Below, one piece after another: positions 25,565 through 34,216 of a stretch of 64,000 nucleotides of DNA. The stretch lies in NCBI RefSeq assembly GCF_030687835.1, contig NZ_CP117449.1:6329001-6393000 (forward strand). Direction: 5' to 3'. This stretch comes from Pseudomonas hefeiensis. Lineage in GTDB: Bacteria > Pseudomonadota > Gammaproteobacteria > Pseudomonadales > Pseudomonadaceae. A model generated the notes under the pieces. That model ran no database searches, was not told the DNA's origin, and saw nothing but the letters and a program-made list of their open reading frames with translations. The position numbers and the translations under genes were made by a program. Each line of letters starts with the position of its first letter. Within the stretch, counting starts at the first letter, position 1.

Positions 25565-26011
25565 ATGAGCCAAATCGAAATCCGCCTCGTCAGCGCCGAT
25601 GACCACGCCGCCTGGCTACCGTTGTGGCAGGCCTACTTGCGTTTCTACAACACCGAACTGCCGCAGGCCGTGAGCCAAAGCACCTGGCAACGCCTGCTCG
25701 ATGAGCGCGAGCCGACCTACGGCGCCCTCGCCTGGAACGGCGACACAGCGGTGGGCCTGGTGCATTTTATTTATCACCGTTCGAACTGGAGCATCGAAAA
25801 CTCCTGTTACCTGCAAGACCTGCTGGTGACGGAGCACAGCCGTGGCACCGGCGTCGGTCGCCAGCTCATCGAATTCGTCTACACCTGCGCCAAGGCCGAT
25901 GGTTGCTGCAAGGTCCATTGGCTGACCCACGAAACCAACGCCACGGCGATCCAGCTCTACGAGCGCATCGCCGAGCGCCCAGGCTACATTCAATTTCGCA
26001 AAGCCCTGTAA
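25565..26011 (+). CDS. GNAT-family N-acetyltransferase
   Basis: 148 aa with the acetyl-CoA-binding motif A in LQDLLVTEHSRGTGVGRQLIEF (Q/RxxGxG/A as RGTGVG) and the motif B helix ETNATAIQLYERI. Acceptor substrate unknown; amine or polyamine acetylation is suggested only by the PaiB-like gene before it. AAGGAGTGAAC ribosome-binding site overlaps the end of the PaiB gene, indicating an operon. Confidence 0.85.
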   Translation: MSQIEIRLVSADDHAAWLPLWQAYLRFYNTELPQAVSQSTWQRLLDEREPTYGALAWNGDTAVGLVHFIYHRSNWSIENSCYLQDLLVTEHSRGTGVGRQLIEFVYTCAKADGCCKVHWLTHETNATAIQLYERIAERPGYIQFRKAL

Positions 26012-26020
26012 GGAGCACAC

Positions 26021-26692
26021 ATGTCGATTTCTCTCGCCGATTGGAAAGGTGTTCCGGCACCGTCTGCGCAGTTGCTCGAGGGGCGCTTCATCCGCCTGGA
26101 AAAACTCGATCCGGCGCGCCATGCCGATGGCCTCTGGCAAGCGCTCGAAGGGCCCGGAGCCGATCCGAAACTCTGGGATTATTTGCCCTACGGCCCGTTC
26201 CAGGATCGCAGCGCTTTCGATGCGTGGCTGGCCAATCACGCTGCCAATACCGATCCCTATTTCTTCAGCGTGATCGACCGCACCAGTGGCGAGGTGCAGG
26301 GTATTCTCAGCCTGATGTCGATCGTGCCGGCCCAGGGCCGCATCGAGATCGGCCATGTGACCTTCGGCGCGCCGATGCAGCGCTCACCGAAAAGCACCGA
26401 GGCGGTTTACCTGCTGGCCAAGGAGTCTTTCGCCCTGGGTTATCGCCGGCTGGAATGGAAGTGCAACAACGGCAATGCCCGCTCCAAATATGCTGCCGAA
26501 CGGTTGGGGTTCACGTTTGAAGGGGTGTTCCGCCAGCACATGGTGGTCAAGGGGCAGAACCGCGACACCGCCTGGTACTCGATGCTGGATTCGGAATGGC
26601 CGGTGATCGCCGCGGGCTTCGAGCAGTGGTTGAGTGAGGACAATCAGCGCGAGGGTGGGCAGGTGCGCGGGTTGGTGGAGTGTCGGGCATAG
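26021..26692 (+). CDS. GNAT-family N-acetyltransferase, RimJ/RimL-like
   Basis: 223 aa. LEGRFIRLEKLDPARHADGL is the typical RimJ/L opening, then GILSLMSIVPAQGRIEIGHVTFG, LLAKESFALGYRRLEWKCNNGNARSKYAAERLGFTFEG and a C-terminal HMVVKGQNRDTAWYSML block. It likely acetylates an amino group of a small molecule or protein N-terminus. Third gene of the MocR-controlled cluster, 9 bp after the preceding GNAT gene. Confidence 0.87.
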   Translation: MSISLADWKGVPAPSAQLLEGRFIRLEKLDPARHADGLWQALEGPGADPKLWDYLPYGPFQDRSAFDAWLANHAANTDPYFFSVIDRTSGEVQGILSLMSIVPAQGRIEIGHVTFGAPMQRSPKSTEAVYLLAKESFALGYRRLEWKCNNGNARSKYAAERLGFTFEGVFRQHMVVKGQNRDTAWYSMLDSEWPVIAAGFEQWLSEDNQREGGQVRGLVECRA

Positions 26693-26716
26693 CTTATGGG
26701 TGACTGATCGTCCGGC

Positions 26717-26877
26717 TATTTGCGAGCAGGCTCGCTCCCACAAGGGTTCAGAGGTCGACGACAGGACTTGTGCTCGCCGTTGATCCCTGTGGGAGCGGGC
26801 TTGCTCGCGAAAGCAGTGTGTCAGCCACCACAGAGGCTGGATGTACCGACGCCTTCGCGAGCAAGCCCGCTCCCACA
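26717..26877. repeat. REP triplet
   Basis: A single REP (26717-26742) followed by a near-perfect REPIN (26788-26877), filling the gap between the convergent GNAT and giant OTU genes. Confidence 0.85.
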
Positions 26878-26884
26878 CGGCCAG

Positions 26885-29800
26885 TCACACCTGTTTCGGT
26901 TTCATCTCGCCAAAAGTCTTGAGCGATTCGGGTGTCACCCCGCGCCTCAGGTACTGCCAGGCCCAGTTCGGCACGGCCATGTGGCTTTCCAGATACGTCA
27001 CAAAGTCCAAAAGGCTGTGCCCCAAGCGATTAACGGGGAAATCAAAGTTGTTCAGATATTGTTGGGCGCGGCTTTGGTCGATGCTGAACAGCTCCCTGAC
27101 AATCCGGTTCGCACGAAGGTTGCCTCTTAACGCGAGCACAAAATCCAGCGCGGAACGAAGTACGCCGGGGCGCTCGAGCGTGAATTGAATCACCGAATCG
27201 CTAAATTGCCGCCCAATCAGATCGTCCCAGATCTGCACCGCGTGACGCCTGGGGAGACGTTGCAGCGAGCTCCATAGATCTGGCGTATTGAACAAAATGC
27301 TCACTCGAGTATTGGAGGGTAATTGCCCCGGGCCACTGAATAATCTGATGACAGGCGCCTGGTTCGCCTCTCCAGCCTTCGCTGGCGCCCTCTCCAAGAA
27401 CTCCCAAAACGTCGTCAGTACCCGTTGATGGGTGACAATATTCTGCAGATTGCTGTCATCAAACAATCGCATCCACTGGATATCGATATCGCCTTGCCTC
27501 ACCACCTCTTTGTAACGCGTATCGGCATATTCAGAGATGACTCGCAGTCGCCGCTCGGAGAGCGCCGGATTACGCAACCATCTTGCAACCACATTCACAG
27601 GCAACATGCCGTCCAGGTTGGATGAAATAACCGCTGACCTCAGGATGAGGTTCGCCCGCCTCAACAAACCGGGGAAACGTGCGAGGGAGGCAATGAGTAA
27701 ATCACGGGTGTTTTCAGCCCTGTCGTAATAGATGAATTGCTCCATCAGTTCTGAGTCGTCATCGATTACCCGGCCCGTTTCACGCTCGAATCTCAGTTTC
27801 ACCTGATCCAGATCGTCGCGATCCACCAGGTAGGCACCGTCGAGCAATTGTTCAAGCTGGTCATCATCAAGATGACCATGCCTGGCCTGGTCGAACTTGA
27901 TGTAGGCCAATTGATTTCTGGGGTGATGATCGGTCAGTTGCCGGGCCCTGACACCGTACTCAAGCATGATATGGATCACGCCTTGAGACAGCCGGAGGAA
28001 TTCATTGTTGAGCAGTTCGGTGAGGTGCAAATCCTCGATGGGGCCCAGCAGCGTATCCTGGAAAAATTGCCGCAGGGTCTGATTCTCCCGAGTGTAATAA
28101 GGGGCGCTGCTCGGCATCAGTTGCTCTGGGGACCGGGGCGATAAATGACGCCCGATTTGCTGCAGCACCTCCGGTGGCAGGTCGGCCTCTCGCGCTGCAA
28201 ACAGCGTCCTGCGACCCAGGCTGTTTGCGTACAGCCTCAGGTAATCCTGGGTCGGTTGAAACAGGCCATACGGGTTGGGACCGCCGTAGATAATCCGGCT
28301 TAGATCGGACAACGCCGCCTCGTCCAACAGGTTTTCCAGCCAGGGGGCATTTTCAAAGAACGCTTGTCGGACCCCGGAGGCTCGCGACACCATGTACTGA
28401 TTCAATTCCGGGTGTTGATCGACATAGTCGGCCGCTGCATGACGCAGCCCCTGCATCGAGAAAGTCTCCTGCGCTTGCCCTTCATTCAGCCCTCGGGCAA
28501 TGGCATTGAAAAAACAATCACCGTCGCCAGGGATCTGCTCGACACGGTCTCCCAGCACCAGGCTGTAGTGGTTCTGGGTCGTGCGCCTCAAGACGATATC
28601 GGTGCTCGACTGACCCGGGTGGTTGCTCATCGGATAGACACTTTCCACCTCGCCCGGGGTAAAGCGCACGGACCAAATACGCTCTGCCGTTATCTCATCG
28701 ATGATCAGCAAGCTGCGGTTTTGCGGCCAGCTCGCAAGGCGCGTGATGATGGCCGGCACCAGCTCCATGACTTGAGTGTTCCAGACGCCTGGCGTACGGA
28801 TCAAACCGGAAACAGACGCCGATGATGGGGCAGGTACCTTGGGTTTCGATGGGCCTGGTTCAGCCGGCGCCGGACGCTTTCCACCACCCCGACCAAACCC
28901 TACAGCGCGCCACTCGCCATTGGGCATCCGTGCCACCGTGCTTCTCATCACCCCACTGGAACGGATACTCAACCCGGTAGCAGGGTCGACAAGGGTGGCC
29001 TCGGTCGCCGTCAACTTCGTATGATCGTGCACCCGGAACACCGTCCCATCGGGTTGCCGCACGTACACGGGGCGCGTGACGCTGTTATTGACCGTGGGGC
29101 GATAAAAGCCTTGGGCATCGGCGGCCAGCCCTTGTAGCAACGAGGGATCCGTCACGGCATAACGGCGGTAAAGCGCGTCTTCCAAAGGCAGGCCAGCCAA
29201 TGCTTCGCCCTGGCTCTGGCGCGCCGTCACGGCCAGGAAAGAGGACTGTCCCCGCACCGGGACGGTCACGCCAGCGGCCAGCCCTCGCCCGCCATGATTG
29301 GCCACTCTGTGGACAAAGGCCAAGGTGGTCAGGTTCGCTGGAACAGCGCCGGTGCGGACCATCAACCAGCCCGTCTTGATGGCGCTCTTGAGTAGCTGGA
29401 AACCGGGGACCAGGAGGATGCCGGCCAGGTCCATGACTGCTTCCATCGCCATCATCACCAGCCTGGCATACGTCTGGCGATGAACATCCAGGTTGCTGTT
29501 GGAGCGGTGATCGGCATAAGCGCTATGGAAGTTGACGTGCGCTCGATGAAGGGCCTCAAGAAGATTGCCAGCGATCAACGCACCTCGGATCAAAGGACGG
29601 CCACGTTGTTGCCCCAATGTGCGCTTTATCTCTTCGGGATCGAGGGTGCTAATGCGTGACCGGAAATACCCCTGCCATTGCTCTTGTTGCAAAAGCCCGG
29701 CAACCCCCTCGCCCAGGCCGGCAAACTCATGAAAGTCATTACCGTCGGGGCTGTCTGGAAAATAAACACCCACGGTTCCCTTGATGTCCGGCCCGTCCTG

Positions 29801-32203
29801 ATCGGAAAAAACCAGGACGCCATCAATGCTGACCGCACTCCCCATCGTCCCATGCTGCCCTCCACCCCCTACGCTTCCACCCAGTAGAAGAGCATAGACC
29901 TGCACCCTTCGCCCCTGGACCAGGGCACGCATCTCGGCACCGGGCGCTTGCAGAACAGCCTGCAACCAGAGAGCGACCAACTTCTTGGGTTTCGGTGGAT
30001 GGAAGGCCCTATCGAGCAGGGTGGCCTTGAACACTTCATCGCCCCTGAGCCCGGCCTCATAACCTTTGAATTTCATGTTAGCCAGGTACGCCGCCTGCCA
30101 GGCTGTTTTGTATTCAGGGGTATTCATCGCCTCCCTGAGCCGGGTTTCGTAACGACCACCGACATCAATACCCGTCGCCATCCTGGCAAGCTCGCCCCCC
30201 GTCAATGTGATCAGGAAGCCATTGGCCGGGTGACGGATGCGCTGGCCGTCTTGATCGGCAAGGTAGACGGTCAGCACGTCTCTCATTGCATTCGGGTATT
30301 GAGCCGGGCGCAGATTATCAAGCATCAATTGGGTCAGGCTGCAGATACGCGACTGCCTTGGGTTGGCACCTTTGCCATAGGAAAGTGTGACCAGGGTCTT
30401 GTCCGGATCGGGATCCAGCCCAGGGTGCACAGCCTGTTGCAAGTACTGCTTGACCTTCTGGCGGGTGAACTGCAACAACGTCGGGATATCGCTATTGCCC
30501 AGTTTATAGGCGGCCTCCAGCACCTGCTTTTCCAGGCTGCGGTAGTTCGATTTCTCCGAACGCGTCGCGGTTTTATAGAAATCGGGGCGGTTGTTCTCAA
30601 CCAGGGTTTCCTGGCGTACGGCCAGCGGCCCGGCAAGCGACAACATGGGCAACCCCAGCGCATCTTCAGCCTTCAGCGCAAGGGCAGCCAAATCGAGCGT
30701 CTCGTTTCCCGAGGCATTCAGGACCGCCTCCAGCGCGGCGCTTTGGCTCTGCAGCAAGTCATCCGCCGCCACTGCGAAAACAGACCCGCACAGTTCAGCG
30801 GAAATCTCCCGGATCCCACGTTTCTGCCCTGCATAGGTCGGGCTGACTTGATTGACCAGGTCCTGGAAAGAACGCAAGCGCTGTATCCCTCCTTCCAGGG
30901 AGTACAGGAACAGCGAAGGCTGATCCGTGCGTTTGATCACCATCGCAGCGGGCCATTTCTGTGGCTTCGCGGCGCCCATGTCGAGCATGACGGCATAGAC
31001 ATGGGGAACGGGCGCGCGCAGCAAACGGCTTCTGTCCGCCCTGGACGGGTGGGTGGTGATGAGGTCCAGCAGGCGATCCTCTTCATCCTGCAGGGTTCGC
31101 GCGCTTTGGGTTAACGGGATGGCCGGATCCCGATCGACTTTGTACAAATCGAGCAGATGCAGGAATCGTCGGGACAGCAGATGAGCCAGTGCCGCTTCAG
31201 TTGTCGACGTATCGAGCACGTCTGCAGCGTTTCTGTGCGTGCGAAAAGCGATGAGCTCGTCACGCCACTGACGCTTCAAACTGTCATTGATCGCAGGTTC
31301 AGCGATATAGAACACGGACTCCATGATCGCTGGAGTTTTTGTGTCCAGCGGGCTGATAAATACGCTGTCGACCTCTTCCACTGCATCCGGACGGGTGAAG
31401 AATCCCACGCCGCCGACCGAGTAGGTGGGAGGCGTATCGGTCGCTAAACAGCCCAACATAACGTCGGTAAAACACTGCGAGGATGTCAACGAACGGCCAC
31501 CGAGCGAGTCCACGGCAAAGTGGTTCACGTACCAGTGATCTGGATCGATGCCCTGAAGCAATGATGGGCGGAATTTGCGCTCCGGCATCCTGGCTTTGAG
31601 CCGGCTGACCAGCAGGCTCTTGAGCACCGTGCCGAACGTTGGCAGGCCGGCGAACAACCGCGCCAGTTTCACTTGGTTGCCATCCAGAAACCCCAGTTGG
31701 CTGACTTGTTCTTTTTCACGGGGGCTGAGCAAATTGCCCTGGGCATCCACCTGCGTAATGACGGGCTGCCCGATGCCCTGATAGCCGGGCGCAATGCCTG
31801 TTTGCAATTGCTGCAAAACGTCTTGCGAAAGGCCTTTGCCGTTGACCAGAAGTGACGAGAAGTCCAGGGACATATGACTTATATGAGGATAAACCCAACC
31901 CTCGCGCGGGGAATGGACCGAGGAAGAAGCATTGCTTTGGTGGGCGATCAAAAAACCTCGTGTCACGGCGTCACGCAGAGGCACCGATGAGGTTTTTCCT
32001 TGAGCGGCCGAATCGACTGTTTCGACCTCTTGATAAGTAACCTGTACCTGCGCGTCGCCGATAAGGCCCCACTGACTTAGCCATTGATCGGCGAATTCAT
32101 GGGCCTGAAATCCAATACCGTGGGGTAACAGGCTGATGGGTTTCAGACGTACGCCGGCAGCAAACGGCGTCACGCCAGGTGCATTTTTAGGGGGGGCAGT
32201 CAT
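26885..32203 (-). CDS. Giant protein (1772 aa), dermonecrotic-toxin-domain-like with OTU-type cysteine-protease domain
   Basis: No signal peptide. Residues about 215-290 (HWYVNHFAVDSLGGRSLTSS, TPPTYSVGGVGFFTRPD) match the pattern of pseudomonad dermonecrotic-toxin-domain proteins. A hydrophobic hairpin lies at about 914-950. A beta-rich module follows at about 1046-1105 (YVRQPDGTVFRVHDHTKLTA ... ARMPNGEWRAVGFGRGGG), then a proline-rich linker (about 1110-1130). The C-terminal part carries QIPGDGDCFFNAIARGL, the OTU active-site box, with Asp1227 and Cys1230. LRHAAADYVDQHPE follows as in OTU folds, and AYIKFDQARHGHLDDD (about 1433-1448) is a candidate for the His region. OTU domains are deubiquitinase-type cysteine proteases. 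Host-directed or competitor-directed activity is inference. No immunity or secretion gene is adjacent. Confidence 0.7.
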   Translation of the reverse strand: MTAPPKNAPGVTPFAAGVRLKPISLLPHGIGFQAHEFADQWLSQWGLIGDAQVQVTYQEVETVDSAAQGKTSSVPLRDAVTRGFLIAHQSNASSSVHSPREGWVYPHISHMSLDFSSLLVNGKGLSQDVLQQLQTGIAPGYQGIGQPVITQVDAQGNLLSPREKEQVSQLGFLDGNQVKLARLFAGLPTFGTVLKSLLVSRLKARMPERKFRPSLLQGIDPDHWYVNHFAVDSLGGRSLTSSQCFTDVMLGCLATDTPPTYSVGGVGFFTRPDAVEEVDSVFISPLDTKTPAIMESVFYIAEPAINDSLKRQWRDELIAFRTHRNAADVLDTSTTEAALAHLLSRRFLHLLDLYKVDRDPAIPLTQSARTLQDEEDRLLDLITTHPSRADRSRLLRAPVPHVYAVMLDMGAAKPQKWPAAMVIKRTDQPSLFLYSLEGGIQRLRSFQDLVNQVSPTYAGQKRGIREISAELCGSVFAVAADDLLQSQSAALEAVLNASGNETLDLAALALKAEDALGLPMLSLAGPLAVRQETLVENNRPDFYKTATRSEKSNYRSLEKQVLEAAYKLGNSDIPTLLQFTRQKVKQYLQQAVHPGLDPDPDKTLVTLSYGKGANPRQSRICSLTQLMLDNLRPAQYPNAMRDVLTVYLADQDGQRIRHPANGFLITLTGGELARMATGIDVGGRYETRLREAMNTPEYKTAWQAAYLANMKFKGYEAGLRGDEVFKATLLDRAFHPPKPKKLVALWLQAVLQAPGAEMRALVQGRRVQVYALLLGGSVGGGGQHGTMGSAVSIDGVLVFSDQDGPDIKGTVGVYFPDSPDGNDFHEFAGLGEGVAGLLQQEQWQGYFRSRISTLDPEEIKRTLGQQRGRPLIRGALIAGNLLEALHRAHVNFHSAYADHRSNSNLDVHRQTYARLVMMAMEAVMDLAGILLVPGFQLLKSAIKTGWLMVRTGAVPANLTTLAFVHRVANHGGRGLAAGVTVPVRGQSSFLAVTARQSQGEALAGLPLEDALYRRYAVTDPSLLQGLAADAQGFYRPTVNNSVTRPVYVRQPDGTVFRVHDHTKLTATEATLVDPATGLSIRSSGVMRSTVARMPNGEWRAVGFGRGGGKRPAPAEPGPSKPKVPAPSSASVSGLIRTPGVWNTQVMELVPAIITRLASWPQNRSLLIIDEITAERIWSVRFTPGEVESVYPMSNHPGQSSTDIVLRRTTQNHYSLVLGDRVEQIPGDGDCFFNAIARGLNEGQAQETFSMQGLRHAAADYVDQHPELNQYMVSRASGVRQAFFENAPWLENLLDEAALSDLSRIIYGGPNPYGLFQPTQDYLRLYANSLGRRTLFAAREADLPPEVLQQIGRHLSPRSPEQLMPSSAPYYTRENQTLRQFFQDTLLGPIEDLHLTELLNNEFLRLSQGVIHIMLEYGVRARQLTDHHPRNQLAYIKFDQARHGHLDDDQLEQLLDGAYLVDRDDLDQVKLRFERETGRVIDDDSELMEQFIYYDRAENTRDLLIASLARFPGLLRRANLILRSAVISSNLDGMLPVNVVARWLRNPALSERRLRVISEYADTRYKEVVRQGDIDIQWMRLFDDSNLQNIVTHQRVLTTFWEFLERAPAKAGEANQAPVIRLFSGPGQLPSNTRVSILFNTPDLWSSLQRLPRRHAVQIWDDLIGRQFSDSVIQFTLERPGVLRSALDFVLALRGNLRANRIVRELFSIDQSRAQQYLNNFDFPVNRLGHSLLDFVTYLESHMAVPNWAWQYLRRGVTPESLKTFGEMKPKQV

Positions 32204-32336
32204 TCAGGTGTCCCGGTTGTGAGTAGGACTGGGACCCTATCGCGCCGTTTCAGCGCAAATGACATACATATGTATAGGCTTGGCTACGGGATACGCAGAA
32301 ACGTAAGCCGAAATGTCAGCAGAATCTCATGGGGTC

Positions 32337-32363
32337 GTGGCGGGGAGTTTGCTCCCTCGCCAC
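32337..32363 (-). repeat. Single hairpin of the second REP family
   Basis: GTGGCGGGGAGTTTGCTCCCTCGCCAC, imperfect palindrome 18 bp beyond the end of the methyltransferase gene, where it may act as its terminator hairpin. The rest of the gap (32204-32381) contains the palindrome ATACATATGTAT and no gene. Confidence 0.55.
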
Positions 32364-32381
32364 TGGCTTACTTCATCAAGT

Positions 32382-33296
32382 TCAGATCAGCTTTTGCGCC
32401 AACACCGCAATATGCTCCGGCCCGATCCCGCAGCAGCCGCCCAGATGACTGGCACCGCGTTTCTGCCAGTCCGCCGCCCACTGGAGGTACCCCGGGGGAT
32501 CGAGGTCTTCACGCAGCGGATCCAGCCCATCATTGGCCGTCGCGTCCTTCGGTTGCGGCGGGAAGGCGTTAGCGTAAGCACCGATGTGGATTTTCACCCC
32601 CAGGCGCTCGAAGGTGTCTCGCGCCGCGTCAATCGCCGAGCCGATCACTTCCGGCTGGCTGCAGTTGAACAACAGCACCTCGACACCCAGTTCGGCCGCG
32701 ACAGCCGCAGCATCCGCCACCGGTTCGCCGGAACGCAGGCGCGGTACTTCATCGGTGTCTTCGTCTTTCAGGGTGAACGACAGCCAGAACGGCTTGCCGT
32801 CCTTCGGCAGCCCGGCGTGAATCGCCCGCGCTTCAACCGTGGAGCTTTGGGTCTCGGCCAGCCACAAGTCGACATGAGGCGCCAGGCCGGTCACCAATGG
32901 CGCCAACAATTCGCTGGCGCGGGAAGCGTCGAACAGATCCGGCCGGTAGGAGCCGAACAAGGGTGGCAGCGACCCGGCAACCCGCACCGCTTTGCCGCAA
33001 GCCTGTACCGCCCGTTGCGCCAACTCACCCGCCAGCGCGGCCAAGGCCTGGCCTTCTGCGGCGAAACGCGCTTCGCCAATATGAAACGGCACCACGGCAT
33101 AGCTGTTGCTGGTGATCACGTTGGCGCCGCTGGCAATGTAGGCCGCATGCACGGCCTCTACCACCTGTGGTGCTTCGCTCAAGGCCAGCGCCGACCACTC
33201 GGGCTGTCGGAACGGGGCGCCCCGGCGTTGCAGTTCACGGCCCATGCCGCCATCGAGGATGACTATCGTTGCTGCGCCCATATGCGATTCACTCAT
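32382..33296 (-). CDS. Homocysteine S-methyltransferase family protein
   Basis: About 304 aa. The barrel opens with VILDGGMGRELQRRG. The zinc-binding Cys residues are in LLFNCSQPEVIG and the double-Cys motif HLGGCCGIGPEHI, all three present. Single-domain members use S-methylmethionine or a related methyl donor to convert homocysteine to methionine. It is divergent from an amino-acid ABC binding protein and permease, so S-methylmethionine import and use is a reasonable hypothesis. Start 33296 or 33281 (GAGTGA upstream of the latter); the two cannot be separated by sequence. Confidence 0.85.
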   Translation of the reverse strand: MSESHMGAATIVILDGGMGRELQRRGAPFRQPEWSALALSEAPQVVEAVHAAYIASGANVITSNSYAVVPFHIGEARFAAEGQALAALAGELAQRAVQACGKAVRVAGSLPPLFGSYRPDLFDASRASELLAPLVTGLAPHVDLWLAETQSSTVEARAIHAGLPKDGKPFWLSFTLKDEDTDEVPRLRSGEPVADAAAVAAELGVEVLLFNCSQPEVIGSAIDAARDTFERLGVKIHIGAYANAFPPQPKDATANDGLDPLREDLDPPGYLQWAADWQKRGASHLGGCCGIGPEHIAVLAQKLI

Positions 33297-33394
33297 AAGC
33301 TTATGAAAATTACTCACTACCGGAGTCCTTCTTATAACTATTTAATACGCACCCATCGGTTAACCACAACTTATTTTTCAGCCTGGGATCTCTC

Positions 33395-34216
33395 GTGAAA
33401 CTTCAACCGCTGCTGGCCCTCGGCCTGACTCTACTGGCTGTTTCGTCGCAAGCATTCGCTGGCGCCACGCTGGATCGCATCGAGCAAAAAAAACAACTGG
33501 TCGGCGTGCTGATGGAAAGCTATCCACCCTTCTCATTTCTCAACGATCAGAACCAGCTCGACGGCTTCGACGTGGATGTTGCCAAAGCGGTCGCTGAAAA
33601 ACTGGGCGTGAAGCTGCGCCTGGAAACCCCCTCCTGGGACGTGATTGCCGCCGGGCGCTGGAGCGGGCGCTATGACATCTGCATCTGCTCCATGACGCCA
33701 AGCAAGGCTCGCGCCGAGGTGTTCGATTTCCCGGTTCAGTATTACGCCTCGCCAGCGGTGATCGTGGTCAACGCCAAGGACGACAGCATCCATGGCGCCA
33801 GTGACCTGAGCGGCAAGAAAGTCGGCCTCACCAGCGCCTCCAGCTACGAGAGTTACCTGAACAAGAACCTGGTGATCGAAGGCGCCGAAGACACCCGTTT
33901 GAGCTACCCCTTCGAGGACGTGCAGATCGCCCCGTACGACACCGACAACGTAGCCTTCCAGGATCTGGGCCTGGGCGCCGGGGTGCGTCTGGACGCGGTG
34001 CTGACCAACCTGGTGACCGCGCAGCCGCGCCTGAGCGAAGACAAACGTTTCAAACTGGCGGGCGAGCCGCTCTATTCCGAACCGAACTCAGTGGCCATTG
34101 AAAAAGGCGACGCCGAATGGAACAGCAAGGTGCGTGAAGTCTTCGCCCAGTTGAAACAGGACGGCACCATGAGCAAGCTTTCACAAAAATGGATCGGCGC
34201 CGACATCAGCCAATGA
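33395..34216 (+). CDS. Amino-acid ABC transporter periplasmic binding protein
   Basis: 273 aa from a GTG start with a signal peptide (LALGLTLLAVSSQAFAG). Family-3 solute-binding pattern: LVGVLMESYPPFSFLN, LDGFDVDVAKAVAEKLGVKL, and ASDLSGKKVGLTSASSYESYL. The Arg that binds the amino-acid carboxylate is not obvious: SMTPSKARAEVFDFPVQYY replaces the usual T.ER...F.FS.PY. Operon with the permease (4-bp overlap). Ligand unknown; the divergent homocysteine methyltransferase suggests a sulfur amino acid. Confidence 0.88.
   Translation: MKLQPLLALGLTLLAVSSQAFAGATLDRIEQKKQLVGVLMESYPPFSFLNDQNQLDGFDVDVAKAVAEKLGVKLRLETPSWDVIAAGRWSGRYDICICSMTPSKARAEVFDFPVQYYASPAVIVVNAKDDSIHGASDLSGKKVGLTSASSYESYLNKNLVIEGAEDTRLSYPFEDVQIAPYDTDNVAFQDLGLGAGVRLDAVLTNLVTAQPRLSEDKRFKLAGEPLYSEPNSVAIEKGDAEWNSKVREVFAQLKQDGTMSKLSQKWIGADISQ

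Noticed and set aside
29948..31114. 388-aa plus-strand ORF opposite the OTU giant gene
   Set aside because: Shadow; the minus frame is one continuous 1772-codon frame with recognisable motifs.
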